This document shows positions 17,359-27,147 of a stretch of DNA of 64,000 nucleotides, in pieces. Positions within the stretch are counted from its first letter, which is position 1, and the number at the start of each line of letters is the position of its first letter. The position numbers and the translations under genes were made by a program. The stretch is taken from positions 1 to 64,000 of the forward strand of contig JAFGCA010000275.1 of assembly GCA_016932895.1 (NCBI GenBank), in the 5' to 3' direction. The notes beneath the pieces were generated by a model. It made no database searches. It was not told the origin of the DNA and saw nothing but the letters and a program-made list of their open reading frames with translations. The DNA comes from Sedimentisphaerales bacterium (lineage in GTDB: Bacteria > Planctomycetota > Phycisphaerae > Sedimentisphaerales > SG8-4).

Positions 17359-19491
17359 CTATTGCCGCAATTCCACGGAGACGGTTCGCCCCGCCAAGCC
17401 CTCTTCGGGCAAGTCGATGGTCAGCTCACTCTGCGCCGTGCGTGCCTCGTAGCGTACGCCGGGGCCAGCGTGCTTTCCCGGAAGTTGCAGCACGATCGTC
17501 TTGTGACGATGCGTGGGGTCGGCCACGTGCAAGCGAGCCGGCTGCGTCGTTCGATCCAACATGACCACGCACGGTTTATCCACCGCAAAAACGAGATTCC
17601 CGCCGCACGCCAGCCGGCCGGGCTCGAAGAATGCCGCCTGCACTTTTCTGCCATCGGCACTCGCGACCGCCTGGAGAGAGGACGTCTGCGCCAGGACGGT
17701 TAGACGGGGAGCCTCAGAGAAGGACCGCGCGTCTTCCACGGTAACATCCGGAAGCACGGCGTAGGCGTAGCGGGCGCCGCCAGGTTTGGGTCCGTGATCG
17801 ATCCAGAGATTGAACACGTCTCGTTCGACCTTCGCATCCGACTCGCGGCGGTGAATCGCGTGCCAGTTCCCGCTCTGCGTCGTCGCGCCGGCGGTCGCAG
17901 TCTGAGGCTCAAGGAACACGTATCCAATACCGTCGTGGTGGACCCAATCGAGCCGGTCCGTGAAGCGTTCTCCCCTGGGCAGCGTGCGCGTTTGTCGTCC
18001 GGCCGAGATCGTGACGGGACCGTTCAGGACGCACTGGTTCACCGACGTCAGCACGGCTTCCGGATCGTCGCAGTCGATGCCCGCTCCCAGGCAGACCACC
18101 GCGTCGTCGAGGAAGAACCACGCCTTCCGCGCGTGCAAGCTGCCTCGGATGTACTCCATGGCCGCGACGCCCTCGGTCCCGTCGGACACACCGCCGACGA
18201 AGTCGCTCTTTCCCCGGCACCGCTTCGAACCGGGCACCAGCGATTGCGCGTTCTGCAGGCACGTCGTACCAGGGAGTCTGCGCCAATCCCAGACGGGGAA
18301 GAGGTCCTCGTACTCGGTGCCGGCCCGGTAGAAGTACGTGGCGCCGTCGCCGAGATGCAGACCCATCATGTTCTCGCTATTGCAGGTCTCGGCGCCGATG
18401 ACGCGCGTGGAGGACATCTTCACCGAGGCATACCACGTGGGCCGGCGGTGTATGGTGATGTCGGATCGCCAGAAGTGCCTGTGCCCGATCAGCGTGTTGG
18501 CCCGGTCCGGCCGATTCGACGCGAGAATGTCCCGGTAGATATCGGCGCGGTCGGGATCGACCTTCGTCAGCAGCTCCAGTTGGCCCAGGATGCCCTTGCC
18601 CTTGCTCACCTGGCACCCGGGAAAGATCTGGCGACCGCAGCCGCTTACATCCATCTGCCCGCGCCAGAGCGTCCAGGCCGAGCCGTCCGAGAGGTAGTGT
18701 CCCAGAATTGCGATCTGTTTGGCATCGAGGGCATAGTCCGTTCCGCGAAAGATGCTGGCCCACTTGATCAGGTCGCCCCCGAAGGCCGCACCGTAGTTAC
18801 CCCACTGCTGCTGCGGACCGTGCTGATGAAAGGAATAGTCGGGCTGGACGCCTTCGGCCGTGGTGATGCGCAGCTCCTCGAAAATCTTGTCGTGAGCCTG
18901 CGTCATCAAGCTGGAATCCTCCCCCAGCATGCCCTTCATCAACGCAATGCCCGCCAGCCAGACCTTGTTCTGTCCCGTCATGCCCATCTTGCTGCGCCCC
19001 AGGACGCGCTGTATCGTGGCGTCGGACAAATCAGTCGGCAGATCATCCCCCATCAAAACCAGGATCGGAGCCACGGTCATCGGCACGCCGATTTGCGGAT
19101 ACCACCAGTTCGGATTGACGTAATCCTTCTGCGTCCAGTTCGCCAGGGCCTTCGTGACGGCCGCCCGCAGCGAAGGATCGCCGGCCAGCGGATGGCCGGG
19201 CTTCTTGTACGCCTGTGCCATGGCCAGCGTTCGCGAGAGGTGCCGGTAGGTCCGCCAACCGCCGCGCGTCCTGTCGGCGTAATCCACGTCCGGCCACGAA
19301 CCGTCGTCCCGCAACGCTTGCACGTACCGCTGGACAGTCTCCTGCGCCGGCGCGCCGCGCGTGTACCACTCGACCGTGTTGGCCCGCAATCCGGACAAGT
19401 CTTCGGCGCCACCGGCCGGGTCCACCGTCCAACCGGATACGGAAAGAAACGCCAAGGCGACTGCACCAATCAATGCGCTGCGTCTTTGCAT
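17359..19491 (-). CDS. Polysaccharide lyase family 8-like enzyme (chondroitin/hyaluronate lyase type)
   Basis: The 710-residue secreted protein starts at the ATG at 19489-19491 (GAAGGG 8 bases upstream) and has a signal peptide. It has the PL8 layout: an N-terminal alpha/alpha toroid with NPNWWYPQIGVP (catalytic Asn region), DYSFHQHGPQQQ (catalytic His), WGNYG (catalytic Tyr) and the MDVSGCGRQI Arg region. The beta-sandwich begins with KMSSTRVIGAETCNSEN. Family members cleave uronic-acid-containing glycans such as chondroitin, hyaluronan or xanthan by beta-elimination; the substrate is not decidable here. A sulfatase is encoded divergently next door, which suits sulfated glycans. A promoter lies at 19593-19621. 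Confidence 0.88.
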   Translation of the reverse strand: MQRRSALIGAVALAFLSVSGWTVDPAGGAEDLSGLRANTVEWYTRGAPAQETVQRYVQALRDDGSWPDVDYADRTRGGWRTYRHLSRTLAMAQAYKKPGHPLAGDPSLRAAVTKALANWTQKDYVNPNWWYPQIGVPMTVAPILVLMGDDLPTDLSDATIQRVLGRSKMGMTGQNKVWLAGIALMKGMLGEDSSLMTQAHDKIFEELRITTAEGVQPDYSFHQHGPQQQWGNYGAAFGGDLIKWASIFRGTDYALDAKQIAILGHYLSDGSAWTLWRGQMDVSGCGRQIFPGCQVSKGKGILGQLELLTKVDPDRADIYRDILASNRPDRANTLIGHRHFWRSDITIHRRPTWYASVKMSSTRVIGAETCNSENMMGLHLGDGATYFYRAGTEYEDLFPVWDWRRLPGTTCLQNAQSLVPGSKRCRGKSDFVGGVSDGTEGVAAMEYIRGSLHARKAWFFLDDAVVCLGAGIDCDDPEAVLTSVNQCVLNGPVTISAGRQTRTLPRGERFTDRLDWVHHDGIGYVFLEPQTATAGATTQSGNWHAIHRRESDAKVERDVFNLWIDHGPKPGGARYAYAVLPDVTVEDARSFSEAPRLTVLAQTSSLQAVASADGRKVQAAFFEPGRLACGGNLVFAVDKPCVVMLDRTTQPARLHVADPTHRHKTIVLQLPGKHAGPGVRYEARTAQSELTIDLPEEGLAGRTVSVELRQ

Positions 19492-19592
19492 AAGAAGTAC
19501 CCTTCTCACATGGATGCCGTACACGTCCGGCCCGACCGCGAGGCCGGACCGGCATTTGACAAAGATCCCATGACCCTGGATAATCTCCTCGT

Positions 19593-19621
19593 ATTGTGCC
19601 GAACTTTGGCCGGCAGGTCAA
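19593..19621 (-). promoter_or_regulatory. Candidate sigma-70 promoter for the PL8 lyase
   Basis: TTGACC (19616-19621) and CACAAT (19593-19598) on the minus strand are 17 bases apart, about 100 bases upstream of the lyase start. Confidence 0.5.
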
Positions 19622-19669
19622 ATGGCAGCCGTCGGGGCCGGTGTCCCCGAGATCGGAAGGTCACAAGAG

Positions 19670-19882
19670 ATGTTGAGATACTTCATCGCCGGCAACCTGT
19701 GGATGTTCCTGGGAATTCTGCTGCTCGTCGGGCGGGAGGCCTGGCGCACCGGGCCCGTCCGCTACGGGTTCCTCGGCGTCGGCTCGCTCAGCGCCACCGT
19801 GTACAATCTGGTGGTGGTGTTCTGCGTGAGTGCCGCCGCCATCTTCTTCCTTCTGACATGGAAAACGCAACCGAAACAATAA
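19670..19882 (+). CDS. Small two-helix membrane protein upstream of sulfatase
   Basis: The 70-residue product has two hydrophobic segments (about 5-20 and 44-63) and short polar ends. The ATG at 19670 has GGAAGG 9 bases upstream; earlier in-frame codons lack a ribosome-binding site. It ends 14 bases before the sulfatase start, so the two are almost certainly co-transcribed. I do not recognise the family. Confidence 0.7.
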   Translation: MLRYFIAGNLWMFLGILLLVGREAWRTGPVRYGFLGVGSLSATVYNLVVVFCVSAAAIFFLLTWKTQPKQ

Positions 19883-19896
19883 TTCGAGGGACTACT

Positions 19897-21318
19897 ATGA
19901 ACAGGCGCACATTTCTGCGGCTGGCGACCGCCGGCGTCGCCACGACACTCGTACCGACATTCGCAACACCGGGACAGGCCGGCGCGGGCAACCGGCCCAA
20001 CGTTCTCTTCATCGCCATCGACGACCTCAACGACTGGATCGGTTGTCTCGGGGGCCACCCGGACGTGAAGACCCCGAACCTGGATCGCCTGGCCAGTCGC
20101 GGCGTGCTCTTTACCAACGCGCACTGCTCGGCGCCGGCCTGCAACCCCTCGCGGGCCAGCTTGATGACGGGCATTCTGCCCTCGACGTCCGGCGTGTACA
20201 CCAATCCCGATCCGTGGCGGAAATCACCCGTGTTGAAGAATGCCGTGACGATCCCGCAGCATTTCATGGCCCACGGCTATCGCGCCGTCGGCGGCGGGAA
20301 GATTTATCACGGCGCCTTTCCCGATCCGCCTTCGTGGCAGGAGTATTTCCCGTCGCAGACGAAGAACAAGCCCGAGGATCCCATGCCCGAAGGCCGGCCG
20401 CTCAACGGAATTCCCAGGACCGCCCATTTCGACTGGGGTCCGGTCCCGGTCAAGGACGAGGCCATGGGCGACTGGAAAGTCGCCGACTGGGCCATCGGTG
20501 AATTGAAGAAGAAACACGACAAGCCCTTCTTCCTGGGCTGCGGCTTCTTCCGGCCGCATCTGCCCTGGTACGTCCCGCAGAAGTACTTCGACATGTATCC
20601 GGCCGACAAGGTGACCCTGCCCAACGTCAAGGACGATGACCTGGACGACATCCCGGCACTGGGCAAGAAGATGGCCAAGCCCGACGGCGACCACCGCAAG
20701 GTTCTTCAGAACAAGCAATGGCGCAAGGCCGTCCAGGGATACCTGGCCTCGATCAGCTTCGTCGATACCTGCGTCGGCCGCGTCCTCGACGCCTTCGACC
20801 GAAGCGACTACAAGGACAATACGATCGTCGTGCTCTGGAGCGACCACGGCTGGCACCTCGGCGAGAAGCTCCACTGGCGCAAGTTCTCGCTCTGGGAGGA
20901 GGCCACGCACAACATTCTGATGGTCCTCGCGCCGGGCGTGACAAAGTCACAACAGCGCTGCTCCCGACCGGTCACCATGCTGGACATCTACCCGACGCTG
21001 ATCGAGTTGTGCAACCTGACCGAGAAATCCGAACTCCAGGGCCAAAGCCTCGTGCCGCTGTTGAAGGACCCGCAGGCTGCGTGGGATCGACCCGCCCTGA
21101 CCACCCACGGGCGCAACAACCATTCGTTGCGCACCGAGCGATGGCGCTACATCCGCTACAGCGACGGCACCGAAGAGCTCTACGACCACGACAAAGACGA
21201 AATGGAATGGCGCAACCTCGCCTCCGACCCGGAATTCGCCGACGTCAAGAAACGCCTGGCCCGCTGGCTGCCGAAAGACAACGTCCCCGAAATCCCCAAA
21301 CCCGGCCGCAAGAGGTAA
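19897..21318 (+). CDS. Exported sulfatase (iduronate-2-sulfatase-like)
   Basis: The 473-residue enzyme hydrolyses sulfate esters, probably from sulfated polysaccharides, outside the cytoplasm. The N-terminus (MNRRTFLRLATAG) is a Tat-type signal. Asp42/Asp43 begin the metal site (FIAIDDLNDW). The Cys-type sulfatase signature CNPSR is at residues 82-86, so Cys82 must be converted to formylglycine by a maturase. WSDHGWHLGEK and the LYDHDKDEMEWRNLA ending fit the iduronate-2-sulfatase-like group. GAGGG lies 7 bases upstream. No catalytic formylglycine maturase is encoded in the window (the FGE-like domain at 55-58 kb lacks its cysteines). Confidence 0.94.
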   Translation: MNRRTFLRLATAGVATTLVPTFATPGQAGAGNRPNVLFIAIDDLNDWIGCLGGHPDVKTPNLDRLASRGVLFTNAHCSAPACNPSRASLMTGILPSTSGVYTNPDPWRKSPVLKNAVTIPQHFMAHGYRAVGGGKIYHGAFPDPPSWQEYFPSQTKNKPEDPMPEGRPLNGIPRTAHFDWGPVPVKDEAMGDWKVADWAIGELKKKHDKPFFLGCGFFRPHLPWYVPQKYFDMYPADKVTLPNVKDDDLDDIPALGKKMAKPDGDHRKVLQNKQWRKAVQGYLASISFVDTCVGRVLDAFDRSDYKDNTIVVLWSDHGWHLGEKLHWRKFSLWEEATHNILMVLAPGVTKSQQRCSRPVTMLDIYPTLIELCNLTEKSELQGQSLVPLLKDPQAAWDRPALTTHGRNNHSLRTERWRYIRYSDGTEELYDHDKDEMEWRNLASDPEFADVKKRLARWLPKDNVPEIPKPGRKR

Positions 21319-21432
21319 CAAGGGAACCAGTCACAACAGCCGCGAAAAACCGTCCGACGCAGGCACAATTGCACGCTGCCGAATCGGGTAAGCTCCGCGC
21401 TCTATGGGCAGCCGGTAGCGTTTGATTGCGCC

Positions 21433-22857
21433 TCACTCGTGCCCCTGCTCGCCGCGGTCCAGCCAGTGCTTCAGCAGAATCGCCAAATCGGCGAAATCAA
21501 CCCGGCAATCCCCGTTCAGATCGCCGGCAATGATCGTCTCGCAGACCGGCTCGCCGAAGTACGACTTGCTGGCCTCAGTGGTGCCACCGTAGGCGCCCAT
21601 GTTGATTCGCCCGCCGCTGGGAAACGGCTCGTATCCGATGGGACTGTTCGGGTCGCCCGCGTCGATGCAGGGGCTGGTGACGTCGTCCTGCACCCAGGTC
21701 TGGCTGCTCGGGTCCCATCGGCCGCCCTGGCTTTTAAGATGGTAATCCCCGTTGATCCAGAAGTCGTCATTGGGATTGTCAGGCGTGCCGTTAGGATCCC
21801 AACAACCAGGGGCCGCAAATAAAGGATCTCCATTGAGCCACTGCCCGACCATGCGATCATCCACCGAATTGGCATCAGCGCCAATGAGGCTGTGGGCCGC
21901 TTTGACGTTCATCGTCCCCAGCATCACTCCGCTGCGGATCACGACATCATCCGCGACAAACCCCACGAAAGAGACATAGTCCATGTTGCCCCAAACAATG
22001 GAATTGAGCACGTAGGATATGTCTGGCTCGTTTCCCGGCCCCAATAAGATGCCGCCGCCCCTCCCGTACGGATTAGCTCGGTTGCCTGTAATGACGCAGT
22101 TGACAAACCGATGATTCCCCTGGCACGATACTCCCCCGCCGCCACCCCTGGCGACGTTGCCGGTAATCCGGCAATTGGAAAAGCAGACCTCGCCTCCGTA
22201 TATCCAGGCGCCACCTCCCTCACCGCCAATAGTCGAATCGTCGTAGGCCTTGTTCTCGGTTATGATGCAGTTGTCTATGAGGATCTGAGAGTCCCGAGCG
22301 TAGATTCCTCCTCCCCGACTGGCGGCATTACTCATAATGACGCAGTCCCTTATGGTCAGACGACTGTCTGTACAGTGAAACGCCCCTCCGTTTTCCATGT
22401 TCCAGGCGGTGTTCATTGCCACACCCCCGATCACGGTGAATCCTTGTACCAGTGAGTTCGCCGCTTGATGTGAATGGAAGTAGAAAGCCCGATGATAATC
22501 ATGAGGCCCAGGATCGCCTCCCCTCCGCCCAGACCCATCCCGGGGTCCCGGCCAGTAGACATAAGCCGGATAAGACCCTCCGCAGTCGATGATGCATGAT
22601 TCAGTACCTCGTTCACTCCTGAGTGTGATGCCCTTGCCCCGAAAGTCGATATCCCGATTCCCGTCGCCAGTGTAGGTACCGGGGGCTACCAGGACGGTGT
22701 CTCCGTCGTTGGCGTCGTCGACGGCGGCCTGGATGGTGTGGAAATCGGCCGGGGCGTCGTTGGCGACGCGGATGGTCCGGCCGAGGGCCACCGGGCCAAG
22801 GATCAGAATGAGGGTGCAGACGGCGGCTGTGATGGCGGGTTTCTCGCTGCTGTCCAT
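21433..22857 (-). CDS. Secreted beta-helix protein with C-terminal dockerin-type repeat
   Basis: The 474-residue product has a signal peptide and a parallel beta-helix of the polymorphic-outer-membrane/DUF1565 kind: FHTIQAAVDDANDGDTVLVAPGTY at the start, then repeated NCIITGN/GGGIYARDS turns. The C-terminus carries a calcium-binding dockerin-like repeat (GDLNGDCRVDFADLAILL). The start is the ATG at 22855-22857 (AAGGAAG upstream); 34 further in-frame upstream codons look non-coding. It converges with the sulfatase gene, 114 bases apart. In planctomycetes these C-terminal repeats occur without known cohesins. Confidence 0.85.
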   Translation of the reverse strand: MDSSEKPAITAAVCTLILILGPVALGRTIRVANDAPADFHTIQAAVDDANDGDTVLVAPGTYTGDGNRDIDFRGKGITLRSERGTESCIIDCGGSYPAYVYWPGPRDGSGRRGGDPGPHDYHRAFYFHSHQAANSLVQGFTVIGGVAMNTAWNMENGGAFHCTDSRLTIRDCVIMSNAASRGGGIYARDSQILIDNCIITENKAYDDSTIGGEGGGAWIYGGEVCFSNCRITGNVARGGGGGVSCQGNHRFVNCVITGNRANPYGRGGGILLGPGNEPDISYVLNSIVWGNMDYVSFVGFVADDVVIRSGVMLGTMNVKAAHSLIGADANSVDDRMVGQWLNGDPLFAAPGCWDPNGTPDNPNDDFWINGDYHLKSQGGRWDPSSQTWVQDDVTSPCIDAGDPNSPIGYEPFPSGGRINMGAYGGTTEASKSYFGEPVCETIIAGDLNGDCRVDFADLAILLKHWLDRGEQGHE

Positions 22858-24040
22858 TTTCCGCTTCCTTCCAAGCACTTTTCCGCGTGGGCCAAGGACC
22901 CACTCTCCCGGTTCGGGCGGCTCGGCACTGCAAGCGCAGCACAGCGGCCACACACGCATTGGTCGGCGAAGGCAGGCGGATATGACAGGTGCTACGAGAA
23001 TATGATGACGGCTAAGAGAATGATAAGGCTCCAGAGCCCGCCTTCATTCCGCAACTCACCGATATTCTACTACACCCCGGCCGGTATTTGCAAGAACTTT
23101 TTCGACCCAGTGCCCGAGCGCTCCCCTCAGGGCCTCCATGGTTCCGAAGCCAGGCGTAGTGCTGGTTGCCGGCGCGGGAGTGTAGCTCGAATCGCCGCAC
23201 GCATGCCGGCAGAACCCGGCATCCAAAGTATCGGCGAGACGCGTTCTCTCCAGCGCCCGGGCCATGAGTCGATTCATCACTGTGGTTTGCCACTGATGTC
23301 GCTGCGTTCATCGACGCTCTTCCCGCAGCGGGACAGCGCTGGCCGTGGCTCCTGTTTGAGGGTGGTTCGCCGTCGGGTGGGACGGCGAGGTGGAAGAGTG
23401 AAACTGAACAGCCGCTGCAGCCTTGCCCCTGTAGTCACATCATCTGTGGGTTTCCGTTCCCGGCAAGTGCCATCTCAATGAACCTTACGTGCAAGGTCGT
23501 TGATACCCCCGCAACGGCTGTCAGTCTCACAAGGTCTCGGCGAGACATTCACATGGAAAATCCTTCTGATCGGACTTACCAGCGTATTGAAATGGGGCCG
23601 GTACAACGCAGCGCGTTGCGCCTGTGGTACCCGGCGACGGAAAGAACCGAAAAGCACACTGTTCCCCTGCGTCAGCACCACTGACGACCCCGTTGGTTTT
23701 CAAAGAAGCGTGATACTCGTGTGTCTTACAGGACATCTATGCTCACACCTAAATAGTATTTACTCCTATTAATGCAAGCTTGTTCTGAGAATTGCTGGAT
23801 AATGCGGATTGAAAAAAGCTCCTGCCAGATGACCGACGGCGGGCGCGGATGAATGCCGCCCCGCAGAAGATAGGAAAGCTACGCAAGATAGGACAAGACA
23901 AGCAAGGGCTCGGTATGCCTGAAGCCGGCAACAGCCGAGAATCGCCAAGGCGTCCTGTAGCAAGGGCGACGCAAAAGCCAGACGGGGCAGCAGCGCTGCG
24001 ATTCCCGGTGACCGGGGCCGAGGCGACGGCGATCCGAGGC
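22858..24040. other. Large gene-poor region
   Basis: Almost 1.2 kb holds no open frame I can support. Frames of 60-100 codons occur on both strands but look compositional. Base composition drops locally to A/T-rich around 23.73-23.82 kb. It may be decayed coding DNA. Confidence 0.45.
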
Positions 24041-24931
24041 TCAGGTGGACTCGATCGAGTTCGATCCGGGTCGGCCGGTCTTGGGCATCCAGACCCCATC
24101 GAATATCGTGGCGAGGCGTTTCTGAATACCGCGTCTGGTTTTCTCGGCGGAGACCTCCTCGAGGCGAGGCGTCTCATGGAGAAACTCGGAGACCAGCGCT
24201 TTGTAGTCGGCCGCTCCCCGGCTGTCCGGCGCGTAGCGCAGGATCGGCTCGCCGGCGCTGGGAGCCTCGGCCAGCCGAACGCTGCGATGGACGACCGCAT
24301 CGAAAACGAGGTCACCGAAGATCTCTCGCATCTGCTGCTGGATCTGGCGGCTGAACGTCGTCCGCTCGTCGACGAAGGTCAGAAGCAGACTGATGTTCTC
24401 TACTGAATACGGATGAAAACGGTCTCGAATAATGTGCACCGTTTCGAGCAGACGCCGCAGCCCCTCCAGCGCGTAGTAGTGCACCTGGACCGGCACCATG
24501 ACGTCGGTGCTGGCAACCAGGGCGTTCAGCGTCAGCACGCCCAGCGAGGGGGGACAATCGATCACGCAGAAATCGTAGGTCTCGCGGACGTTCTGCAGCC
24601 CGCGACCGAGCAGCAGCTCCTTGCCGGGCGTGCCGGCCAGTTCCAGCTCCGCGCTGGCCAGCAACACGTTGCAGGGCACCAGATCGAGATACCGGATATC
24701 CGTCTGCACGATCGTCTTGGCCATCGAGTCGGGGGACCCGGCCAGGACATCGTAAACGGTGCTGGCGAAGAAGTCCGGGTTCTGACCCAGGCCGATCGTC
24801 GCGTGCGCCTGGGGATCGAGATCGATCAACAGAACGCGTCTCTGCAAGTCGGCTAGGGCGGCCGCGACGTTAATCGCCGTGGTGGTTTTGCCGCAACCAC
24901 CCTTCTGGTTAACCATCGCAATGGTTCTCAT
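24041..24931 (-). CDS. ParA/Soj-family ATPase (orphan)
   Basis: The 296-residue product has the deviant Walker A KGGCGKTTT (residues 10-18), the Walker A' strand LLIDLDPQAH and the DCPPSLGVL Walker B region of ParA/MinD ATPases, which position DNA or protein complexes using ATP. The ATG at 24929-24931 is chosen because the conserved MRTIAMVNQKGG start follows directly. No ParB gene or parS-like palindrome is visible within several kilobases, and the C-terminal ~35 residues are polar and probably unstructured. It may be the chromosomal ParA with ParB elsewhere, or position another cargo. Confidence 0.9.
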   Translation of the reverse strand: MRTIAMVNQKGGCGKTTTAINVAAALADLQRRVLLIDLDPQAHATIGLGQNPDFFASTVYDVLAGSPDSMAKTIVQTDIRYLDLVPCNVLLASAELELAGTPGKELLLGRGLQNVRETYDFCVIDCPPSLGVLTLNALVASTDVMVPVQVHYYALEGLRRLLETVHIIRDRFHPYSVENISLLLTFVDERTTFSRQIQQQMREIFGDLVFDAVVHRSVRLAEAPSAGEPILRYAPDSRGAADYKALVSEFLHETPRLEEVSAEKTRRGIQKRLATIFDGVWMPKTGRPGSNSIEST

Positions 24932-25507
24932 GACATCACCATCCTCTGAAAATGCAGGCGCGCTCCGACGCACCCATACCTCCTGCGGGCCTCCTGCCCT
25001 CCCGTTCCCATCCTGTGGAGGAGTCCTTCCTCGCCTCTGACGCGGCGTATCTCTGCGGGCCTCCGCCCGCCGAAACCATTACGGCAATCGCGAAAATCCA
25101 CAACGTGCCCACCCCCGCGTCCGGACATCGGTCCGGCACCCGAGGTAGACCCCACCTGCGCACCGCCTCCATGCTGTACCTAAAGTATATCTCCGCGGAA
25201 GGAAAATGTCAATCGCCGGAGGCCCATTTCGCCCATATATTCTGCAAACCGCAACCGGCCTTTCGCAGCCGCTCGCTTTCAAATCTCTGTCACGACCCGA
25301 CTTGCGTCATTCCCCGGGAGAGCCGGCGTTTAGGGCAGGGCCCATGTCCCTGCGACCGACGCGTGGTACGCCTCGGCAAAAGGGCAAATCCGCACCCACA
25401 ACGAGAGGTCCGAAAAGAGCACCCCCGGCGAGCCTGTAAAATGCACAGGGCCGGACTCTGCGATGAGCCGGCCCTGCACGGAGACGTCAGGAGAAGCAAC
25501 AAGTGAA
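24932..25507. other. Intergenic region upstream of parA-like gene
   Basis: No supported gene. It contains the terminator-like hairpin at 25446-25476 and a GCGGGC-CTCC-GCCCGC hairpin near 25053-25068, in the leader of the ParA-like gene. Confidence 0.4.
25446..25476 (-). terminator. Probable intrinsic terminator after the PDZ gene
   Basis: A 9-bp stem CAGGGCCGG/CCGGCCCTG with a 13-base loop is followed on the minus strand by TGCATTTTA. It lies 32 bases past the stop of the PDZ-protein gene. Confidence 0.5.
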
Positions 25508-26542
25508 TCACACGGATTGTCGGCTCGGGGGCCGAACGGCGCGGTCGCCCTGCGTTTTCTCGGTCGATTCGCCGCTTTTCTCTTTCTTCTCCAGCAACCT
25601 GTCAAGCGTCTCGCGGTTCCGTTCCTCAAGCTCCTCCATGCGCTTCTGCAATCGCTCCATCTGCTCCTGAAGCTTCTCAAACGCCTGATCCTTCTTCTCG
25701 GACCAGCGTTCGAGATCCGGCCGGGGCACACGGATGTCTTCGAAGTGCTTTCGCCAGACATTGGGGGCCGGCGGCGCAGGCAGATGAAACTGCCGGATCT
25801 CCACCCGTCCCTTCGACGACTCGCGTGCGTTTGCCAGAGCTTCCTCGGCGGGGCGGCGATATTCCTCCGGCAACGCGTCAAGCTTTCCCACGGTCGTGCT
25901 GTGCTCGGTATCTCCCGAGCGCACGATCACCCGGGAGTCCTCGGCCTCCGGGTCCCCCTCGATGGTGACCGTGAAATCTGCGCCGTCCGTGGAGTGATGA
26001 TAGGTATACAACTCTTTGAAAAACTGTTTCACGTCGAAGTTCACCTCGGGAACCTGATCGAACGGGACCTCCATCCATTCCTGACTCTCCGGGCCGATCT
26101 TGAAGACTTTCCCGGGCCGCCAGGATGTCACACTCTTCGGCTCCGGCGGGTATTTCAGCTTTCCTTCGGCCGGCAGTGGCTCCAGGGCGAACTTCACGGT
26201 CTTTCGCCCGCCCAGGTGGATGATCTCGAGCGATACTTCCGTATCGGCATCGAGCCCGCGCACCGCCTCGACGAGCCGGCTCGAACTGGTGATGTCCTGG
26301 CCCTGGAAGGCCGTAATGATGTCATCCCGTTCCAGTCCGGCTTTGTCGGCGGCACTGCCCACGGTGACGTTGCTGATTCGAACCCCCTGCCCCGCGTTCA
26401 AACGCAGATGCTTTACCAAAATCTCCGGTAGCGGCTCCGGGGCCAGTTGCACACCGATGTAACCGCGCTGCCCGCCGGCATACGAAGGCACGCCGCCGAC
26501 CAACAGAGCGATACAACCCAGTAGAATCGTTCTTCTATTCAT
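25508..26542 (-). CDS. Exported PDZ-domain protein with C-terminal coiled coil
   Basis: The 344-residue product starts at the ATG at 26540-26542 (AAGGAAG upstream) and has a signal peptide ending near residue 23. A PDZ domain covers about 25-115 (RGYIGVQLAP ... SAADKAGLERDDIITAFQGQDI). The C-terminal 270-330 is a Glu/Lys/Arg-rich coiled coil. There is no trypsin-like protease domain, unlike DegS/HtrA. It lies just downstream of an anti-sigma factor, so it may sense or bind peptides in the envelope and feed that to the sigma system. Confidence 0.82.
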   Translation of the reverse strand: MNRRTILLGCIALLVGGVPSYAGGQRGYIGVQLAPEPLPEILVKHLRLNAGQGVRISNVTVGSAADKAGLERDDIITAFQGQDITSSSRLVEAVRGLDADTEVSLEIIHLGGRKTVKFALEPLPAEGKLKYPPEPKSVTSWRPGKVFKIGPESQEWMEVPFDQVPEVNFDVKQFFKELYTYHHSTDGADFTVTIEGDPEAEDSRVIVRSGDTEHSTTVGKLDALPEEYRRPAEEALANARESSKGRVEIRQFHLPAPPAPNVWRKHFEDIRVPRPDLERWSEKKDQAFEKLQEQMERLQKRMEELEERNRETLDRLLEKKEKSGESTEKTQGDRAVRPPSRQSV

Positions 26543-26574
26543 AATCGTCTTCCTTTCATGGATTCTTGCGTTGC

Positions 26575-27147
26575 TTACAGGCCGCCGTGGTAGGCGGCAG
26601 GCCTGACCATCCCTTCCCGCACCCCCTCGATCAGCCACTGGTTGCCCGTCCCGTCGGTCACGACGTACCAGTCCAATTCGCGCGTGACGCGCTGGGCCGG
26701 GTCACGCCCGGTCAACCGCGGGCTCCGCGTCGATCGGACCGGTTCGCCGGAAGCTCCGGCGGCTACCGGCGGCCTCCCTCCCGTGCCGGCCGGCGGGCCG
26801 GACTCCCATACCAGCACAACATGCAGGAGAAGGCCCAGAACAAGACCCGCCGCCAATCCGGCGACAAAACGCAGATGGCCATCTGCTCTGATGATTCGAC
26901 GCCACGAAGATCGCTTGCTCTGTTGCCAGGCGCGGCCGATGATGTCCTCGGCTGGCACTGCCGAGCGGACCGCCGCGGGTACCGCTTCACGGCTGCATCG
27001 CCGCAGGGTCCGCAATTGCTCCAGCAGTTCTTGTGCTTCACTATTGCCCTGCAGCTCCTGGTCGAGGAGTCGTCGCTCGCCGGGTGAGATCTCCCCGTCG
27101 AGAAACTCGCCGATCAGCAGCTCCAATTTTTCGTCGCTCGCGCTCAT
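26575..27147 (-). CDS. Membrane-anchored anti-sigma factor-like protein
   Basis: The 190-residue product has a cytoplasmic acidic helical N-terminus (FLDGEISPGERRLLDQEL, a zinc-finger-like anti-sigma start without the HxxxCxxC zinc ligands), one membrane helix at about 93-114 and a periplasmic Pro/Gly-rich tail. Its ATG overlaps the sigma factor stop as ATGA, a classic translational coupling that keeps sigma and anti-sigma in balance. It is inferred to hold the upstream sigma factor at the membrane. Confidence 0.8.
   Translation of the reverse strand: MSASDEKLELLIGEFLDGEISPGERRLLDQELQGNSEAQELLEQLRTLRRCSREAVPAAVRSAVPAEDIIGRAWQQSKRSSWRRIIRADGHLRFVAGLAAGLVLGLLLHVVLVWESGPPAGTGGRPPVAAGASGEPVRSTRSPRLTGRDPAQRVTRELDWYVVTDGTGNQWLIEGVREGMVRPAAYHGGL

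Noticed and set aside
23056..23280. 74-codon minus-strand small protein in the 22.9-24.0 kb gap
   Set aside because: No ribosome-binding site or recognisable feature; overlapping frames of similar length on both strands.
24932..25507. parB gene or parS site next to the ParA-like gene
   Set aside because: No ParB-like frame and no TGTTTCAC-GTGAAACA-type palindrome seen.
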